DNA from: an uncultured Methylophilaceae bacterium
GTDB taxonomy: Bacteria > Pseudomonadota > Gammaproteobacteria > Burkholderiales > Methylophilaceae
NCBI GenBank assembly: GCA_903870995.1
Contig: CAIQFD010000023.1
Location: forward strand, 1-33,320
Direction: 5' to 3'
Length of the DNA stretch: 33,320 bases
Shown: positions 1 to 9,044 of the stretch, one piece after another
Layout: the number at the start of each line of letters is the position of its first letter
Position numbering within the stretch: the first letter of the stretch is position 1
Translations under genes and position numbers: made by a program
The notes under the pieces: generated by a model
What the model was told of the DNA's origin: nothing
Seen by the model: only the letters and a program-made list of their open reading frames with translations
The model's database searches: none

Positions 1-138
1 TCACGTTCCGAAGAACCAGTGAACATGCCAGCTACAAACACTCACACCTATCGATTGTTCAAATTTTTAAAGAGCAGGTACTACTAAATTCTTTTCAACA
101 TCACTAACCGGAAAACTGCTCCGCGTTAGCAACGAGAG
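1..138 (-). other. rRNA operon leader (16S gene off the left edge)
   Basis: Read on the minus strand, this is the transcribed leader between a strong stable-RNA promoter (145-172) and a 16S rRNA gene that should begin beyond position 1. It carries a boxA-like antitermination element at 64-76 (TGCTCTTTAAAAA), followed by an AT-rich stretch and a segment resembling betaproteobacterial pre-16S leaders. The start of transcription near 138 is inferred from its distance to the -10 box. No mature rRNA sequence is visible, so the 16S gene is inferred. A boxA also occurs before 23S genes, but the promoter directly upstream favours the 16S leader. Confidence 0.65.
64..76 (-). promoter_or_regulatory. 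boxA-like antitermination element
   Basis: The minus-strand sequence TGCTCTTTAAAAA closely matches the E. coli rrn boxA (TGCTCTTTAACAA). In rrn operons boxA recruits the NusB-NusE complex to prevent premature Rho-dependent termination. It lies about 70 nt downstream of the -10 box, a sensible leader position. Confidence 0.65.
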
Positions 139-144
139 GGGCGC

Positions 145-172
145 ATTATACAGAGCCAAAAAATCTCGTCAA
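145..172 (-). promoter_or_regulatory. rrn P1-type promoter
   Basis: On the minus strand there is a -35 box TTGACG (167-172), a 16-bp spacer and a perfect -10 box TATAAT (145-150). A GC-rich discriminator beginning GCGCC follows. A 16-bp spacer and GC-rich discriminator are hallmarks of growth-rate and stringent-response controlled rRNA promoters such as E. coli rrnB P1, so ppGpp/DksA control is inferred. It drives transcription leftwards into the rRNA leader. Confidence 0.8.
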
Positions 173-194
173 CTACTAAATTCGGTATTGCATT

Positions 195-271
<77 letters not shown>

Positions 272-304
272 TCCGATTCGACATTGGTGCCGTCGAGAGG
301 TGAG

Positions 305-334
305 ACTATAGCAAGCTTTGAGCTCGCATGTCAA
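305..334 (-). promoter_or_regulatory. promoter of tRNA-fMet
   Basis: On the minus strand there is a consensus -35 box TTGACA (329-334), an 18-bp spacer and a -10 box TATAGT (305-310). The predicted start is about 25-30 nt before the mature tRNA 5' end at 271. It is placed between the 3' end of kdsB and the tRNA, so the tRNA need not depend on kdsB transcription. Confidence 0.75.
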
Positions 335-380
335 GGTTAAAACGGGATTATCTTAAGAAACTGCCGACCGGGATTTCTTG

Positions 381-1148
381 CTACTTAGTCCGGCCTGAGA
401 TGATATTGCGAACCAACTCTAGATCGTCATGCGTATCGACGCCAGCCGCTGGCGCTTCACTCACAACCGATACGCTAATCTTATATCCGTGCCACATCGC
501 TCTTAATTGCTCCAAGGCCTCAAACTTTTCAATTGGCGCTGAACTGAGTTTTGTGTAGGAATGCAGAAAGCTGGCTCGGTAAGCATAAATACCCACATGC
601 CGATACACAGGCAATCCACTCGGCAACTCCAGCGCCTGCGCAAATGCGTCACGCGGATAAGGAATGGGCGCTCGACTAAAGTACATGGCATAGCCACCCG
701 CATCCATCACCACTTTAACGACATTAGGATTAAACATCGTTTCTTTATCATGTATCGCATGACAAACAGTGGCAATCGACGCTTGAGGGTGCACACTCAA
801 ATCATGCGCAACTTGCTGGATTAATTTAGGGTCAATCAATGGTTCATCACCTTGAACATTTACGACCAACACATCATCAGCCCACTTAAAATGTGCAGCG
901 ACTTCAGCAAGCCTGTCTGTTCCAGACACATGATCTTCACGCGTCATTACAGCTCTAAATCCGTAACACTCAACCGCAGCTAAGATATCAGGATGATCAG
1001 TTGCAACAATCACCTCTTCTGCGCCACTCGCAACCGCTTGTTTAGCAACACGCACCACCATAGGCTGACCACCAATATCTAGTAATGGCTTCGCAGGCAA
1101 ACGACTACTTGCATAACGTGCTGGAATAACGACTTTAAATTTCATCAT
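381..1148 (-). CDS. kdsB: 3-deoxy-manno-octulosonate cytidylyltransferase KdsB
   Basis: KdsB activates Kdo with CTP to give CMP-Kdo and pyrophosphate in the cytoplasm, supplying the sugar that WaaA adds to the lipid A precursor. The 255-residue protein matches the usual ~250. It opens with the nucleotidyltransferase signature [15 protein letters not shown] (about 9-23), and carries [10 protein letters not shown] and [12 protein letters not shown], the nucleotide- and sugar-binding segments typical of KdsB. It is the last gene of a minus-strand lipid A/Kdo run (exbB-exbD-msbA-lpxK-Trm112-like-kdsB), 18 nt after the small gene before it. Two adjacent ATG codons (1148 and 1145) could start it, and neither has a strong Shine-Dalgarno sequence. 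Identification is secure. Confidence 0.97.
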   Translation of the reverse strand: MMKFKVVIPARYASSRLPAKPLLDIGGQPMVVRVAKQAVASGAEEVIVATDHPDILAAVECYGFRAVMTREDHVSGTDRLAEVAAHFKWADDVLVVNVQGDEPLIDPKLIQQVAHDLSVHPQASIATVCHAIHDKETMFNPNVVKVVMDAGGYAMYFSRAPIPYPRDAFAQALELPSGLPVYRHVGIYAYRASFLHSYTKLSSAPIEKFEALEQLRAMWHGYKISVSVVSEAPAAGVDTHDDLELVRNIISGRTK

Positions 1149-1166
1149 TGACGCTAACTCAGAAAA

Positions 1167-1346
1167 CTATATTTCTTCCGCATCGGGCAATTTTCTCGCC
1201 TCATCTTCCAGCATAACTGGAATATCATCTTTGATTTGAAAGCCTAAGCGGCATGGCTTACACACCAACTCTTGCTCAGCTTTACGATAATGCAGAGGAC
1301 CCTTACATACCGGGCACACAAGAATTTCAAGCAACTTTGCGTCCAT
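1167..1346 (-). CDS. Trm112/YcaR-family small zinc-ribbon-like protein (UPF0434)
   Basis: This 59-residue protein starts [18 protein letters not shown] and has two cysteine pairs, CPVC (11-14) and CKPC (29-32), a likely zinc-binding knuckle. It then shows the family's [17 protein letters not shown] segment. It belongs to the Trm112-like/YcaR family, which is found beside lpxK and kdsB in many proteobacteria, as in E. coli msbA-lpxK-ycaR-kdsB. Its exact bacterial role is not settled; in eukaryotes and archaea Trm112 activates methyltransferases. The E. coli homologue lacks the second cysteine pair seen here. The ATG start lies inside the end of lpxK (20-bp overlap), suggesting translational coupling. 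Confidence 0.92.
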   Translation of the reverse strand: MDAKLLEILVCPVCKGPLHYRKAEQELVCKPCRLGFQIKDDIPVMLEDEARKLPDAEEI

Positions 1347-2337
1347 AAAAACTTTCTATCCTTTCAACTACCTTATCTTCCAAGCCCATAATAACTTCTG
1401 CATGCACGGGCAATACCCAAATATTTTTCTGATGAAATTTCAAGCACTTCACGGCATCTTTTTCTGTCATCAGTATGACTCCAGCCTCCCCGATTTGCAA
1501 ATCGCCAGGGCTATATGGATGATGATCAGGAAATGGATGTTCCACAACATCCAGCCCCAATTGACGAAGTTGGTTAAAAAACCTTGCAGGATGACCAATA
1601 CCAGCAAACGCATGTATCTTCTTACCTTCAAAATCTTTAGCTTTTGCAGTTTTACGAATATCACTCAACAAGAAAAAGCCACCGCCATTTAAGCGCATTA
1701 GATGCTCACCACCAAAAAAATCAGCATCACCACCATTTACCACCACAGCATCCGCTTCCAATACTCGCGAAGGTGGCTCCCGCATTGGACCAAATGGCAA
1801 CATCGCACCATTGCCGTAACGGCGCACCCCATCAATGACTACGATTTCAAAGTCCCGTTGCAATGCATAATGCTGCAAGCCGTCATCGGAAATGATGACG
1901 TCACATTGAGGATTTGCCTCTAATAAAGCACGAACCAATTCCGGGCGCTTTCTTCCTATCCAAACTGGGCAAGTGGTGCGCATCGCAATGAGCAGAGGTT
2001 CATCACCAACCAAAGATGCGTCTGCTCCTTTAACAACCTCGGTAATTTGGTGTGCAGAACCACCATACCCGCGACTAACAATGCCTGGCGAATAGCCTTT
2101 TTCTTTTAATTGCTCAGCCAACCAAATCACCAAAGGCGTTTTACCCGTGCCACCTACAGTAACATTGCCAACCACAATAACTGGAACTGGGCTACGCCAA
2201 GAGGGAATTAAGCCAACACGATATAGAAACCGACGCAATGTAACCAATACCGCAAGAAGCAAATCGGGTAGCACAAAAAACACCTGCCAAAAACCGACCT
2301 TTTCTGAATACCAATGTCGCTCAAGCAAGCTTTGCAT
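1327..2337 (-). CDS. lpxK: tetraacyldisaccharide 4'-kinase LpxK
   Basis: LpxK phosphorylates the 4' position of the tetraacylated disaccharide to make lipid IVA, using ATP at the inner face of the inner membrane. The 336-residue length is normal. A hydrophobic N-terminal segment (about 16-45) should anchor it at the membrane. It is followed by the P-loop [12 protein letters not shown] (57-68) and the conserved [20 protein letters not shown] block (150-169). Its start is 1 nt after the msbA stop, so it is almost certainly co-translated with the lipid A flippase. This order (msbA, lpxK, small YcaR-like gene, kdsB) is the classical proteobacterial arrangement. Confidence 0.97.
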   Translation of the reverse strand: MQSLLERHWYSEKVGFWQVFFVLPDLLLAVLVTLRRFLYRVGLIPSWRSPVPVIVVGNVTVGGTGKTPLVIWLAEQLKEKGYSPGIVSRGYGGSAHQITEVVKGADASLVGDEPLLIAMRTTCPVWIGRKRPELVRALLEANPQCDVIISDDGLQHYALQRDFEIVVIDGVRRYGNGAMLPFGPMREPPSRVLEADAVVVNGGDADFFGGEHLMRLNGGGFFLLSDIRKTAKAKDFEGKKIHAFAGIGHPARFFNQLRQLGLDVVEHPFPDHHPYSPGDLQIGEAGVILMTEKDAVKCLKFHQKNIWVLPVHAEVIMGLEDKVVERIESFYGRKVA

Positions 2338-2338
2338 A

Positions 2339-4090
2339 TTAATGGAATTGCTTTTGATAAAGCTTAGCGTAATGACCGCCAGCTTTTAATAAAGTATTGT
2401 GCGTTCCGCTTTCAACAATCTCTCCATGCTCCATCACAAAAATACGATCCGCATTCTCAATGGTTGATAAGCGGTGCGCAATGACGATACTAGTTCGACC
2501 TTGCATCAAAGTATCTAATGCAGCTTGGACGTGTTGCTCTGATTCAGTATCCAGCGCAGATGTAGCTTCATCCAACAACAAAATAGGCGCATCTTTCAAA
2601 ATTGCACGAGCAATCGCTAAACGCTGACGCTGACCACCAGAAAGGCGCACCCCCCTATCGCCAATCTGACTTTGCAATCCTTCTGGCAATTGCTGAATGA
2701 ACTCCCAAGCGTGTGCTGCTTTTGCGGCCGCAATCACTTTTTCTTCACTAACATCACGCAAAGCGCCATAGGCAATATTGTTAAAAACGGTGTCATTAAA
2801 TAACACTACATCTTGACTCACTAGAGCGAACTGCTCACGTAAATTACTTAGCTTTAACGCACGAATATCTATGCCATCTAGCAATACCAAGCCTTCTTGA
2901 TACTCGTAAAAACGAGGAAGCAGATTCACCATGGTGGTTTTTCCACCGCCAGAACGGCCAACCAGTGCCAATTTCTCACCTGGCTTGATGATAAAGCTTA
3001 GCTGATTCAGCGCATTGCTTTTCGCACTTTCGTAACGCAAGCCAACACTCTTAAACTCAATCTCGCCCTTAGCTCTACCAATTTCATGCGTGCCTTCATC
3101 TAATTCTGGCTGAATATCAATCAATCCAAAGACACTTTGCGCCGCAGCCACCCCAACTTGAACCGTTTCATTCATTTTGGTCAAACTTTTAATAGGCGGA
3201 ATCAGCATTAAAAGCGCGCCAATAAAAGCCGCAAACTCACCGGCAGTAAATTTACCTACTGAATAATAAACAACTGCACCCAAAGAGAAGGCCGCCAGCA
3301 TTTCTACCACCATACTATTAATGCCAGAGATGCGCGTGAGCCGAATTTGCATATGTCGATTTTTAGCCACAACATCACTAAAACGTTTTTGCTCGTATTG
3401 CGCGCCAGCAAAAATCTTAATCATCCGTTGGCCCATGCTGGCTTCCTCAGCCACTTGAGTCATCTCCCCCATAGAGCCTTGATTAGCCTTACCGGCCTCC
3501 CTCAGCTTAGGCGTCATTTTATTGAGATACAGCACCATCAACGGCGCTGTCACAACAAAAATTAAAGTGAGTCGCCAATCTAAATAGAGCATATAAGCAA
3601 CCATACCAATAATGGTCAAACTGTCACGCACCGAACTCATAGCAGCGTTAGTGGCAGCTCCCGACATTTGTTCTGTATCGTAAGTAAGTTTTGATGTCAC
3701 CACCCCAGCCGAAACGGAGTCAAAGAAACTCACAGGCAATGTCATTAACCTAGCAAAAGCTTCCACACGCAGATCTTCCACTACCCGACGCGCCACCCAC
3801 TTCATGGCAAATGTTGAGGCAAACCCAGCAAATGCGCGCAAAGCTAACAAACCAAACAACATAAAGGGAAGCAGATGTAACATGGTCGTATCGTGCTTCA
3901 CAAATCCAGCATCGGTCACCAATTTAATCGTAGCTAGAAAACCTGTGTTCGTGGCAGAAAATGCTACTAGCGCAATAATGCTAAATGCAAAGACTTGCCA
4001 ATAACGCAATGCATATTTAAGCATGCGCAAGTAAAGCGTCTTTGCAGAATAGTTAGGGGTATGAGATTTTGAACGACTAGATTTGGTCAT
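2339..4090 (-). CDS. msbA: lipid A export ABC transporter MsbA
   Basis: MsbA is a homodimeric half-transporter that flips core-lipid A from the inner to the outer leaflet of the inner membrane. The 583-residue protein has an N-terminal six-helix membrane domain (about 25-320). The nucleotide-binding domain carries Walker A GRSGGGKTT (378-386), the signature LSGGQ (483-487), Walker B ILLLDE (503-508), and a switch histidine in IVIAHRLST. Size and context (immediately upstream of lpxK) support MsbA over other ABCB exporters. The 103-bp gap to exbD upstream holds a weak inverted repeat but no obvious terminator, so transcription from exbB could continue into it. Confidence 0.96.
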   Translation of the reverse strand: MTKSSRSKSHTPNYSAKTLYLRMLKYALRYWQVFAFSIIALVAFSATNTGFLATIKLVTDAGFVKHDTTMLHLLPFMLFGLLALRAFAGFASTFAMKWVARRVVEDLRVEAFARLMTLPVSFFDSVSAGVVTSKLTYDTEQMSGAATNAAMSSVRDSLTIIGMVAYMLYLDWRLTLIFVVTAPLMVLYLNKMTPKLREAGKANQGSMGEMTQVAEEASMGQRMIKIFAGAQYEQKRFSDVVAKNRHMQIRLTRISGINSMVVEMLAAFSLGAVVYYSVGKFTAGEFAAFIGALLMLIPPIKSLTKMNETVQVGVAAAQSVFGLIDIQPELDEGTHEIGRAKGEIEFKSVGLRYESAKSNALNQLSFIIKPGEKLALVGRSGGGKTTMVNLLPRFYEYQEGLVLLDGIDIRALKLSNLREQFALVSQDVVLFNDTVFNNIAYGALRDVSEEKVIAAAKAAHAWEFIQQLPEGLQSQIGDRGVRLSGGQRQRLAIARAILKDAPILLLDEATSALDTESEQHVQAALDTLMQGRTSIVIAHRLSTIENADRIFVMEHGEIVESGTHNTLLKAGGHYAKLYQKQFH

Positions 4091-4193
4091 GGACTTGACT
4101 ACTTAACTCAATAATCCCAAGTCTATTACTTGAAAAATAATCTTGGGGTGTCTTGAATGAGGACATTAACGGATAGCTATCCATCAATAATGA

Positions 4194-4616
4194 TTAACTA
4201 TTACCACCCGTTTGTGTTGCAAAGGTGATATGCGTATACCCTGCTTGGCGTGCGGCCTCCATCACATTAATCACTGATTGATGCGTGGTGTTTGCATCCG
4301 CATTAATGATGATTGTTGGCTCCTTGCCACCACCAGCAGCTCGCTGAAGTGCGGCACTAATCGCACTCACAGAGCCATCATCTAACGCACTTTTGCCAAC
4401 AACGTAATGGCCTTTTGCATCAACTCCCACATCAATCACCAAAGGCTTTTGTTCTGGAGAGTTTGCATCGGCTGTTGGCAAGTTAATTTGCAACTCGCTC
4501 ATGCGTGCAAACGTTGCACTCACCACCAAGAAAATAATAATCACCAACAACACGTCGATTAATGGCACAAGGTTCATTTCCAAATCTTCGTGCTTTTTGC
4601 CACGCTGAAAATTCAT
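4194..4616 (-). CDS. exbD: ExbD/TolR-family biopolymer transport protein
   Basis: ExbD-type proteins form the proton-conducting stator with ExbB and pass proton-motive-force energy to TonB-like partners in the periplasm. The 140-residue protein has a short cytoplasmic N-terminus, one transmembrane helix (about 16-36) containing the expected essential aspartate in the LIDVLLV motif (D21), and a periplasmic C-terminal domain. It begins 2 nt after exbB, so the two are a translational unit. No tonB or tolA gene is in the window. A TolR-like role cannot be excluded from sequence alone, but tol-pal genes are absent here. Confidence 0.9.
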   Translation of the reverse strand: MNFQRGKKHEDLEMNLVPLIDVLLVIIIFLVVSATFARMSELQINLPTADANSPEQKPLVIDVGVDAKGHYVVGKSALDDGSVSAISAALQRAAGGGKEPTIIINADANTTHQSVINVMEAARQAGYTHITFATQTGGNS

Positions 4617-4618
4617 GA

Positions 4619-5230
4619 TTACTTACGCTCGCCGTGAATGATTTCAACCAACTTAATCGCTTGTTGTTCCATTTCAACAATCAAACCATCCACTTTAGCG
4701 CGGAAATAACGATAAGAAATCATGGCTGGAACAGCCACCACAATGCCGCCTGCCGTATTATAAAGCGCTACTGAGATACCTTTTGCGAATTGTGCTACAT
4801 CATGACCAGAGCCAGCCGCATTAAATGCACCAAATAATTCAACCATACCAATTACAGTACCCAACAAACCGAGCAGTGGACTGACCGTTGCAATCGTTCC
4901 TAGTGTAGACAAGTGTTTTTCCAACTTATGTGCCACAGCTCGGCCAGTCTCTTCAATCGATTCTTTAATAATTTCTCGAGATGAAGTCGCATTATGCAAA
5001 GCACTTGCAAAAATTTCACCGAGCAATGAATGCGCTTGCAGTTTGTCACAAGTCTCTTTTGTCACGCCGCCCTGAGCCAACCATTTTTTAACTTCAGGCA
5101 ACAAGTTTGACGGTGCAATCAGCTCACTACGCAAAGTCCAAGCACGCTCAACAATAATTGCAATCGCGACGATAGAAGCAAGGATAAGTGGGTAAATTGG
5201 CCAGCCAGCAGCTTTGATGATTTCTAACAC
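4619..5230 (-). CDS. exbB: ExbB/TolQ/MotA-family proton channel protein
   Basis: This is the inner-membrane proton channel subunit paired with ExbD. The 203-residue protein has three membrane segments: about 12-34, then two C-terminal helices containing TVSPLLGLLGTVIGMVELF and ISVALYNTAGGIVVAVPA, the conserved MotA/TolQ/ExbB channel core with its polar Thr/Pro positions. Translation starts at GTG (5228-5230), supported by an AGGAG Shine-Dalgarno sequence 6 nt upstream. It leads the exbB-exbD-msbA-lpxK run. Placement of an ExbBD pair beside msbA is common in betaproteobacteria, but its energised client is unknown. Confidence 0.92.
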   Translation of the reverse strand: MLEIIKAAGWPIYPLILASIVAIAIIVERAWTLRSELIAPSNLLPEVKKWLAQGGVTKETCDKLQAHSLLGEIFASALHNATSSREIIKESIEETGRAVAHKLEKHLSTLGTIATVSPLLGLLGTVIGMVELFGAFNAAGSGHDVAQFAKGISVALYNTAGGIVVAVPAMISYRYFRAKVDGLIVEMEQQAIKLVEIIHGERK

Positions 5231-5343
5231 ACAGCACTCCTAAAATGTTCTTAAAATTTCACACTTAGCGTAACAAAGTAACTAAGTCATATAAAGTGCC
5301 GTTACTTTATCTCGTCAGTGCTTTTTCAGCAAGAGGACTCGCC

Positions 5344-6018
5344 TTAAATCACCAACAACTGACCATCTACCAATTTATATTGGCGTTTTAACTTGGTCGA
5401 CAATTCCAAATCATGCGTAACCACAACCAAGGCCACACCTTGCGCTTGGTTCATTTCCAGTAGCAAATCAAATACTGCATGCGCTGTATGTCTATCCAAA
5501 TTACCTGTTGGCTCATCTGCGAGCACACATTGAGGCTTAGTGACCAAAGCACGCGCCACCGCTGCTCGCTGCCGCTCACCGCCAGAAAGCTCCCCTGGCA
5601 TGTGCTCCATACGGTGCGACAAACCAACCTTCTTCAACATTTCAGCAGCACTTACGATTGCCTCCTCACGTGGAGTGCGACGAATCAATAAGGGCATCGC
5701 CACATTTTCTAATGCAGTAAATTCTGGCAACAAATGATGGAATTGATACACGAAACCCAAAGACTGATTACGCAGTTCACCACGCTTGGTTTCATTCATT
5801 TTTACAAGAGGATGCCCCAACACACTCACCTCGCCAGCAGTCGGCTCATCTAAGCCACCAAGCAAATGAAGCAAGGTGCTTTTGCCTGAACCAGATGTGC
5901 CCACAATAGCGACTTGCTCACCAGCGCGTACCTCTAAATCAATGCCATTGAGCACAGCAACATCCAAGCCGGCATAAGTCTTTCGCAAGCCTTTTGATTG
6001 AATAATAGGGTTAGTCAT
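5344..6018 (-). CDS. lolD: lipoprotein-releasing system ATP-binding protein LolD
   Basis: LolD is the ATPase of the LolCDE complex, which extracts mature outer-membrane lipoproteins from the inner membrane and hands them to LolA. The 224-residue protein has Walker [10 protein letters not shown] (40-48), a Q-loop in [19 protein letters not shown] (the FHHLLPEF segment is typical of LolD), LSGGE (144-148) and Walker B CVLADEP (164-170). Its start overlaps the end of the LolC/E gene by 8 bp, giving translational coupling. The related MacB/FtsE ATPases are less likely because of the LolC/E partner. Confidence 0.95.
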   Translation of the reverse strand: MTNPIIQSKGLRKTYAGLDVAVLNGIDLEVRAGEQVAIVGTSGSGKSTLLHLLGGLDEPTAGEVSVLGHPLVKMNETKRGELRNQSLGFVYQFHHLLPEFTALENVAMPLLIRRTPREEAIVSAAEMLKKVGLSHRMEHMPGELSGGERQRAAVARALVTKPQCVLADEPTGNLDRHTAHAVFDLLLEMNQAQGVALVVVTHDLELSTKLKRQYKLVDGQLLVI

Positions 6019-7300
6019 AGCGCAAAGCCTCAGCCGGGTTCATTTTGGAAGCTTTCCAACTTGGGTAAAGCGTTGCAATCAAACTTAAAAAGAACGACAA
6101 GATAACGATAGTAAAGACATCACCCCACAAAAGATGCGATGGCAGCTCGCTGATGTAGTAAACGTCTTTTGCCAAAAACTGCACATTAAATAAATGCTCA
6201 ATAAACGGCACGATGGTGCTGATATTCAGCGCAATCAATACCCCAAAAAATGCACCGACTACTGTACCAATAACGCCAATCAACGCGCCCTGCACAATGA
6301 AAATCGCCATGATGCTAGGCGGACTTGCACCGAATGTCCGCATAATGGCAATGTCAGCACGTTTATCAGTGACCGCCATAACTAAGGTGGAAACAATGTT
6401 AAATGCTGCCACTGCAACAATCAGAGCCAAGATAATAAACATCACCCTTTTTTCCATTTGAATCGCACGGAAGAAGTTGGCATGCTCTTGTGTCCAATCC
6501 GTTAAAAACAAAGCCTGCGTTTCATCACTCAACACCACTGCCAAATCACGCGAGATTTTTGGCGCTAAAAACAAATCATCTAATTTCAAGCGCACACCAG
6601 AAACATTGTCGCCCATGCGATAAAGCTTAGCGGCATCATCTATATTAATCAGCGCCAAACCAGCATCGTATTCGTACATGCCAATTTGAAATAGGCCAAC
6701 TACTGTGAATTGCTTAATCCGTGGCACAACCCCAGTGGGCGTAAATTGTCCTTGCGGTGCCATCAACACGACTTTATCACCTAAAATCACCCCCAAAGAC
6801 TGAGCTAACTCAGCGCCTAAAATAATGCCGAACTCCCCAGCTTTCAAGTCGGCCAATTGGCCAGCGCGCATATGATCAGCCAAGTCAGAAACTTTACCCT
6901 CAGCACTAGGCAACACGCCACGCACAATCGCGCCTTGAACCGCCTGACCGTTAGATAACATCCCTTGAGCCATAATATAGGGGGCCGAGCCTGTCACATG
7001 ATTTGCAGTTTGCACCTTGGCAGATACACTAGACCAATCAGACAGCACATTATTAGCACCCGTAATTTGCAAATGAGAAGCTACACCCAAAATACGTGAT
7101 CGCAACTCTTCCTGAAAGCCATTCATCACCGAAAGCACTACGATTAGCGCTGCGACCCCAAGCCCAATACCCACCATACTGGTGAGCGAAATAAATGAGA
7201 TGAAGTGATTACGCCTTTTTGCACGGGTATAGCGCATGCCGACAAAAAGCTCGAACGGCAATGATTGCTTGATATTCTGAAAACGACTAAAAATGGACAT
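6011..7300 (-). CDS. lolC: lipoprotein-releasing system permease LolC/LolE family
   Basis: This is the membrane subunit of the lipoprotein-releasing ABC transporter. The 429-residue protein has one N-terminal transmembrane helix (about 34-60, ending in the conserved [16 protein letters not shown] region), a large periplasmic domain (about 61-280) and three C-terminal helices (roughly 285-310, 330-365 and 390-415). The end [17 protein letters not shown] is typical of the family. Only one LolC/E gene is present beside lolD, so a homodimeric permease (as in single-permease species) or a second subunit elsewhere are both possible. I cannot tell LolC from LolE by sequence alone. Confidence 0.94.
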   Translation of the reverse strand: MSIFSRFQNIKQSLPFELFVGMRYTRAKRRNHFISFISLTSMVGIGLGVAALIVVLSVMNGFQEELRSRILGVASHLQITGANNVLSDWSSVSAKVQTANHVTGSAPYIMAQGMLSNGQAVQGAIVRGVLPSAEGKVSDLADHMRAGQLADLKAGEFGIILGAELAQSLGVILGDKVVLMAPQGQFTPTGVVPRIKQFTVVGLFQIGMYEYDAGLALINIDDAAKLYRMGDNVSGVRLKLDDLFLAPKISRDLAVVLSDETQALFLTDWTQEHANFFRAIQMEKRVMFIILALIVAVAAFNIVSTLVMAVTDKRADIAIMRTFGASPPSIMAIFIVQGALIGVIGTVVGAFFGVLIALNISTIVPFIEHLFNVQFLAKDVYYISELPSHLLWGDVFTIVILSFFLSLIATLYPSWKASKMNPAEALRYD

Positions 7301-7319
7301 TCACTCTTTCTCTTATGGA

Positions 7320-8984
7320 TTACTCATTACTGTCAGCCTCAAAAGCCAATGGAACATGTGGCTGCTTAGACCACGCTTGCCATTGTGATTGCGTTAATAC
7401 GCCTGCAATTAAAGCACGATATGGCTGTTGATATTCAGGCACGACATCGCCAAGTGGGCGAGCTTTATCAAAATACATCACCACGCGACCATTTGGATGC
7501 GCATTAAACCAAGCATCCAACTGGCCCTCATTCAGCGCATCGGGCGACTTCACCATCTTGCCCACAAAATTAAACTGTCCATGATATTTGCCGATATTCG
7601 CCAAAGGAATTTGTTGATCTTGCAGGTTTTTCAAATGATGGCTGATCTTAGTCATATCATAAGCAGCACCAGCAGGACGAATGACTCCAAGATACAACAT
7701 CGAAATAGCCAACAAGCCTAACAAGGCCACATGCTGCAAATAGCGCGCTTTATGATTGCCAACACTTACCATTAAAAACACACTACCCAACACCAATACA
7801 GCACCAGCCCAAACTGGAATAAGCCCAATCCAAGGGGCTAAATAATGATGTTGATTGTAAGTTGGCAATGCGAGCAAACAGATGCCGACAATAACACCCA
7901 CCAGCGCCGGCAATGTTTTATCTAGCCAAGAAAAATCATCAACCTCATCCCATCCACGCGCTACCAATAAGGCGAAAGCCGGAATAATCGGCAACAAATA
8001 ATGTGGCTGTTTGCCACTAATAAAACTAAAAGCGATAAACACAGGAATAAACCAAGCCAAACAGAAAAGCACACCCGATTCATGAGCGCTTCTAAAAGCC
8101 TTAGCCAGTGACCGCCAAATTGGTAACGTAAACAACCAAGGGAACAGCATCACTGGCAACATTGGCAAATACCAATAAATTGGACGCCTGTGCGCAAAAG
8201 ACTTCACCATGCGGTCAGCAGTTTGACCCCAAAAAATTTCATGCTGATATTTAGGGCCACCATAAAGACCAGCAGGGATTGCCCATGCCAATAAAATCAA
8301 AGCACCTACAATCACAGCTAGCAGAATACTGAAATACCAATGACGTAAATTTAGCTTACTACTAGACTGCTTGGACGCACCTTTCATCCACCAAGGCGCC
8401 AATACTGCCAAAGGTAAAATTTGCAAAAGAATTGTTGGGCCTTTTGCGAGCAACCCCCCAGCGATGGCAAGCGCGACGAAAGCCCACCCTTTTTTTGCCT
8501 CGCCCTGCCAAGCGATTAACAAACCCAGTGCACCCCAGATGGTAAAAAAAGTGACCAACATATCGAACATGGTCGCTGTGGTAAATACAGCCCACATGCC
8601 ACTGCCCAATAAAATCAGCGAAGCAACATAGCCAATTTGTGGGCGATCAGGCCACAAACGCATCGCAATTTTTTGCGTCATCAACAAAGCGCCCAAAGCA
8701 AAAATAGATGGCAACAAACGTGGCCACCAGTTATTCATGCCAAAGACCGCCCACCCCAAATTCATCAACCAAAATAGCAATGGTGGTTTGTGACTGTATG
8801 TTTCACCGTTCAAATATGGCACTAAAAAGTCATGATTGAGAAACATATTCCAAGCCACGGTTACATAACGTGTTTCATCAATTGGCAAATAAGAGCGGCT
8901 AAATAATGAAACCGAAACCAATACTAGCCAGAACAAGACTATATGAAGTTGCATTTGCTGCGATTGAATTTGGGGATGGCTCAT
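7320..8984 (-). CDS. ArnT-like glycosyltransferase family 39 membrane protein
   Basis: This is a polytopic inner-membrane glycosyltransferase of the GT39/PMT-ArnT fold, which transfers a sugar from a polyprenyl-phosphate donor on the periplasmic side. The 554-residue protein has an N-terminal helix, then the first-loop motif PIDETRYVTVAW (about 34-45; Asp-Glu is the catalytic-type pair) and HKPPLLFWL (65-73), as in ArnT. Roughly ten more hydrophobic segments follow, then a soluble C-terminal part. ArnT itself modifies lipid A with aminoarabinose, but no arn donor-synthesis genes are nearby, so donor and acceptor are unknown. It lies 19 bp upstream of lolC/E, likely in one transcript, and is divergent from ribE. 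Confidence 0.88.
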   Translation of the reverse strand: MSHPQIQSQQMQLHIVLFWLVLVSVSLFSRSYLPIDETRYVTVAWNMFLNHDFLVPYLNGETYSHKPPLLFWLMNLGWAVFGMNNWWPRLLPSIFALGALLMTQKIAMRLWPDRPQIGYVASLILLGSGMWAVFTTATMFDMLVTFFTIWGALGLLIAWQGEAKKGWAFVALAIAGGLLAKGPTILLQILPLAVLAPWWMKGASKQSSSKLNLRHWYFSILLAVIVGALILLAWAIPAGLYGGPKYQHEIFWGQTADRMVKSFAHRRPIYWYLPMLPVMLFPWLFTLPIWRSLAKAFRSAHESGVLFCLAWFIPVFIAFSFISGKQPHYLLPIIPAFALLVARGWDEVDDFSWLDKTLPALVGVIVGICLLALPTYNQHHYLAPWIGLIPVWAGAVLVLGSVFLMVSVGNHKARYLQHVALLGLLAISMLYLGVIRPAGAAYDMTKISHHLKNLQDQQIPLANIGKYHGQFNFVGKMVKSPDALNEGQLDAWFNAHPNGRVVMYFDKARPLGDVVPEYQQPYRALIAGVLTQSQWQAWSKQPHVPLAFEADSNE

Positions 8985-9044
8985 GAAAAATTGGATGAAA
9001 ACAATAAATTTGTATACGAGAATTTTAGCAGGGTTAAGGCTTCA

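Noticed and set aside
328-558. Plus-strand 76-codon ORF opposite kdsB
   Set aside because: It is antisense to a secure gene, has no recognisable protein features, and its N-terminal part merely spans the tRNA promoter region.
4116-4147. CCCAAG...CTTGGG inverted repeat between exbD and msbA as a terminator
   Set aside because: The stem is only 6 bp with a 20-nt loop and there is no T-tract in the minus-strand direction.
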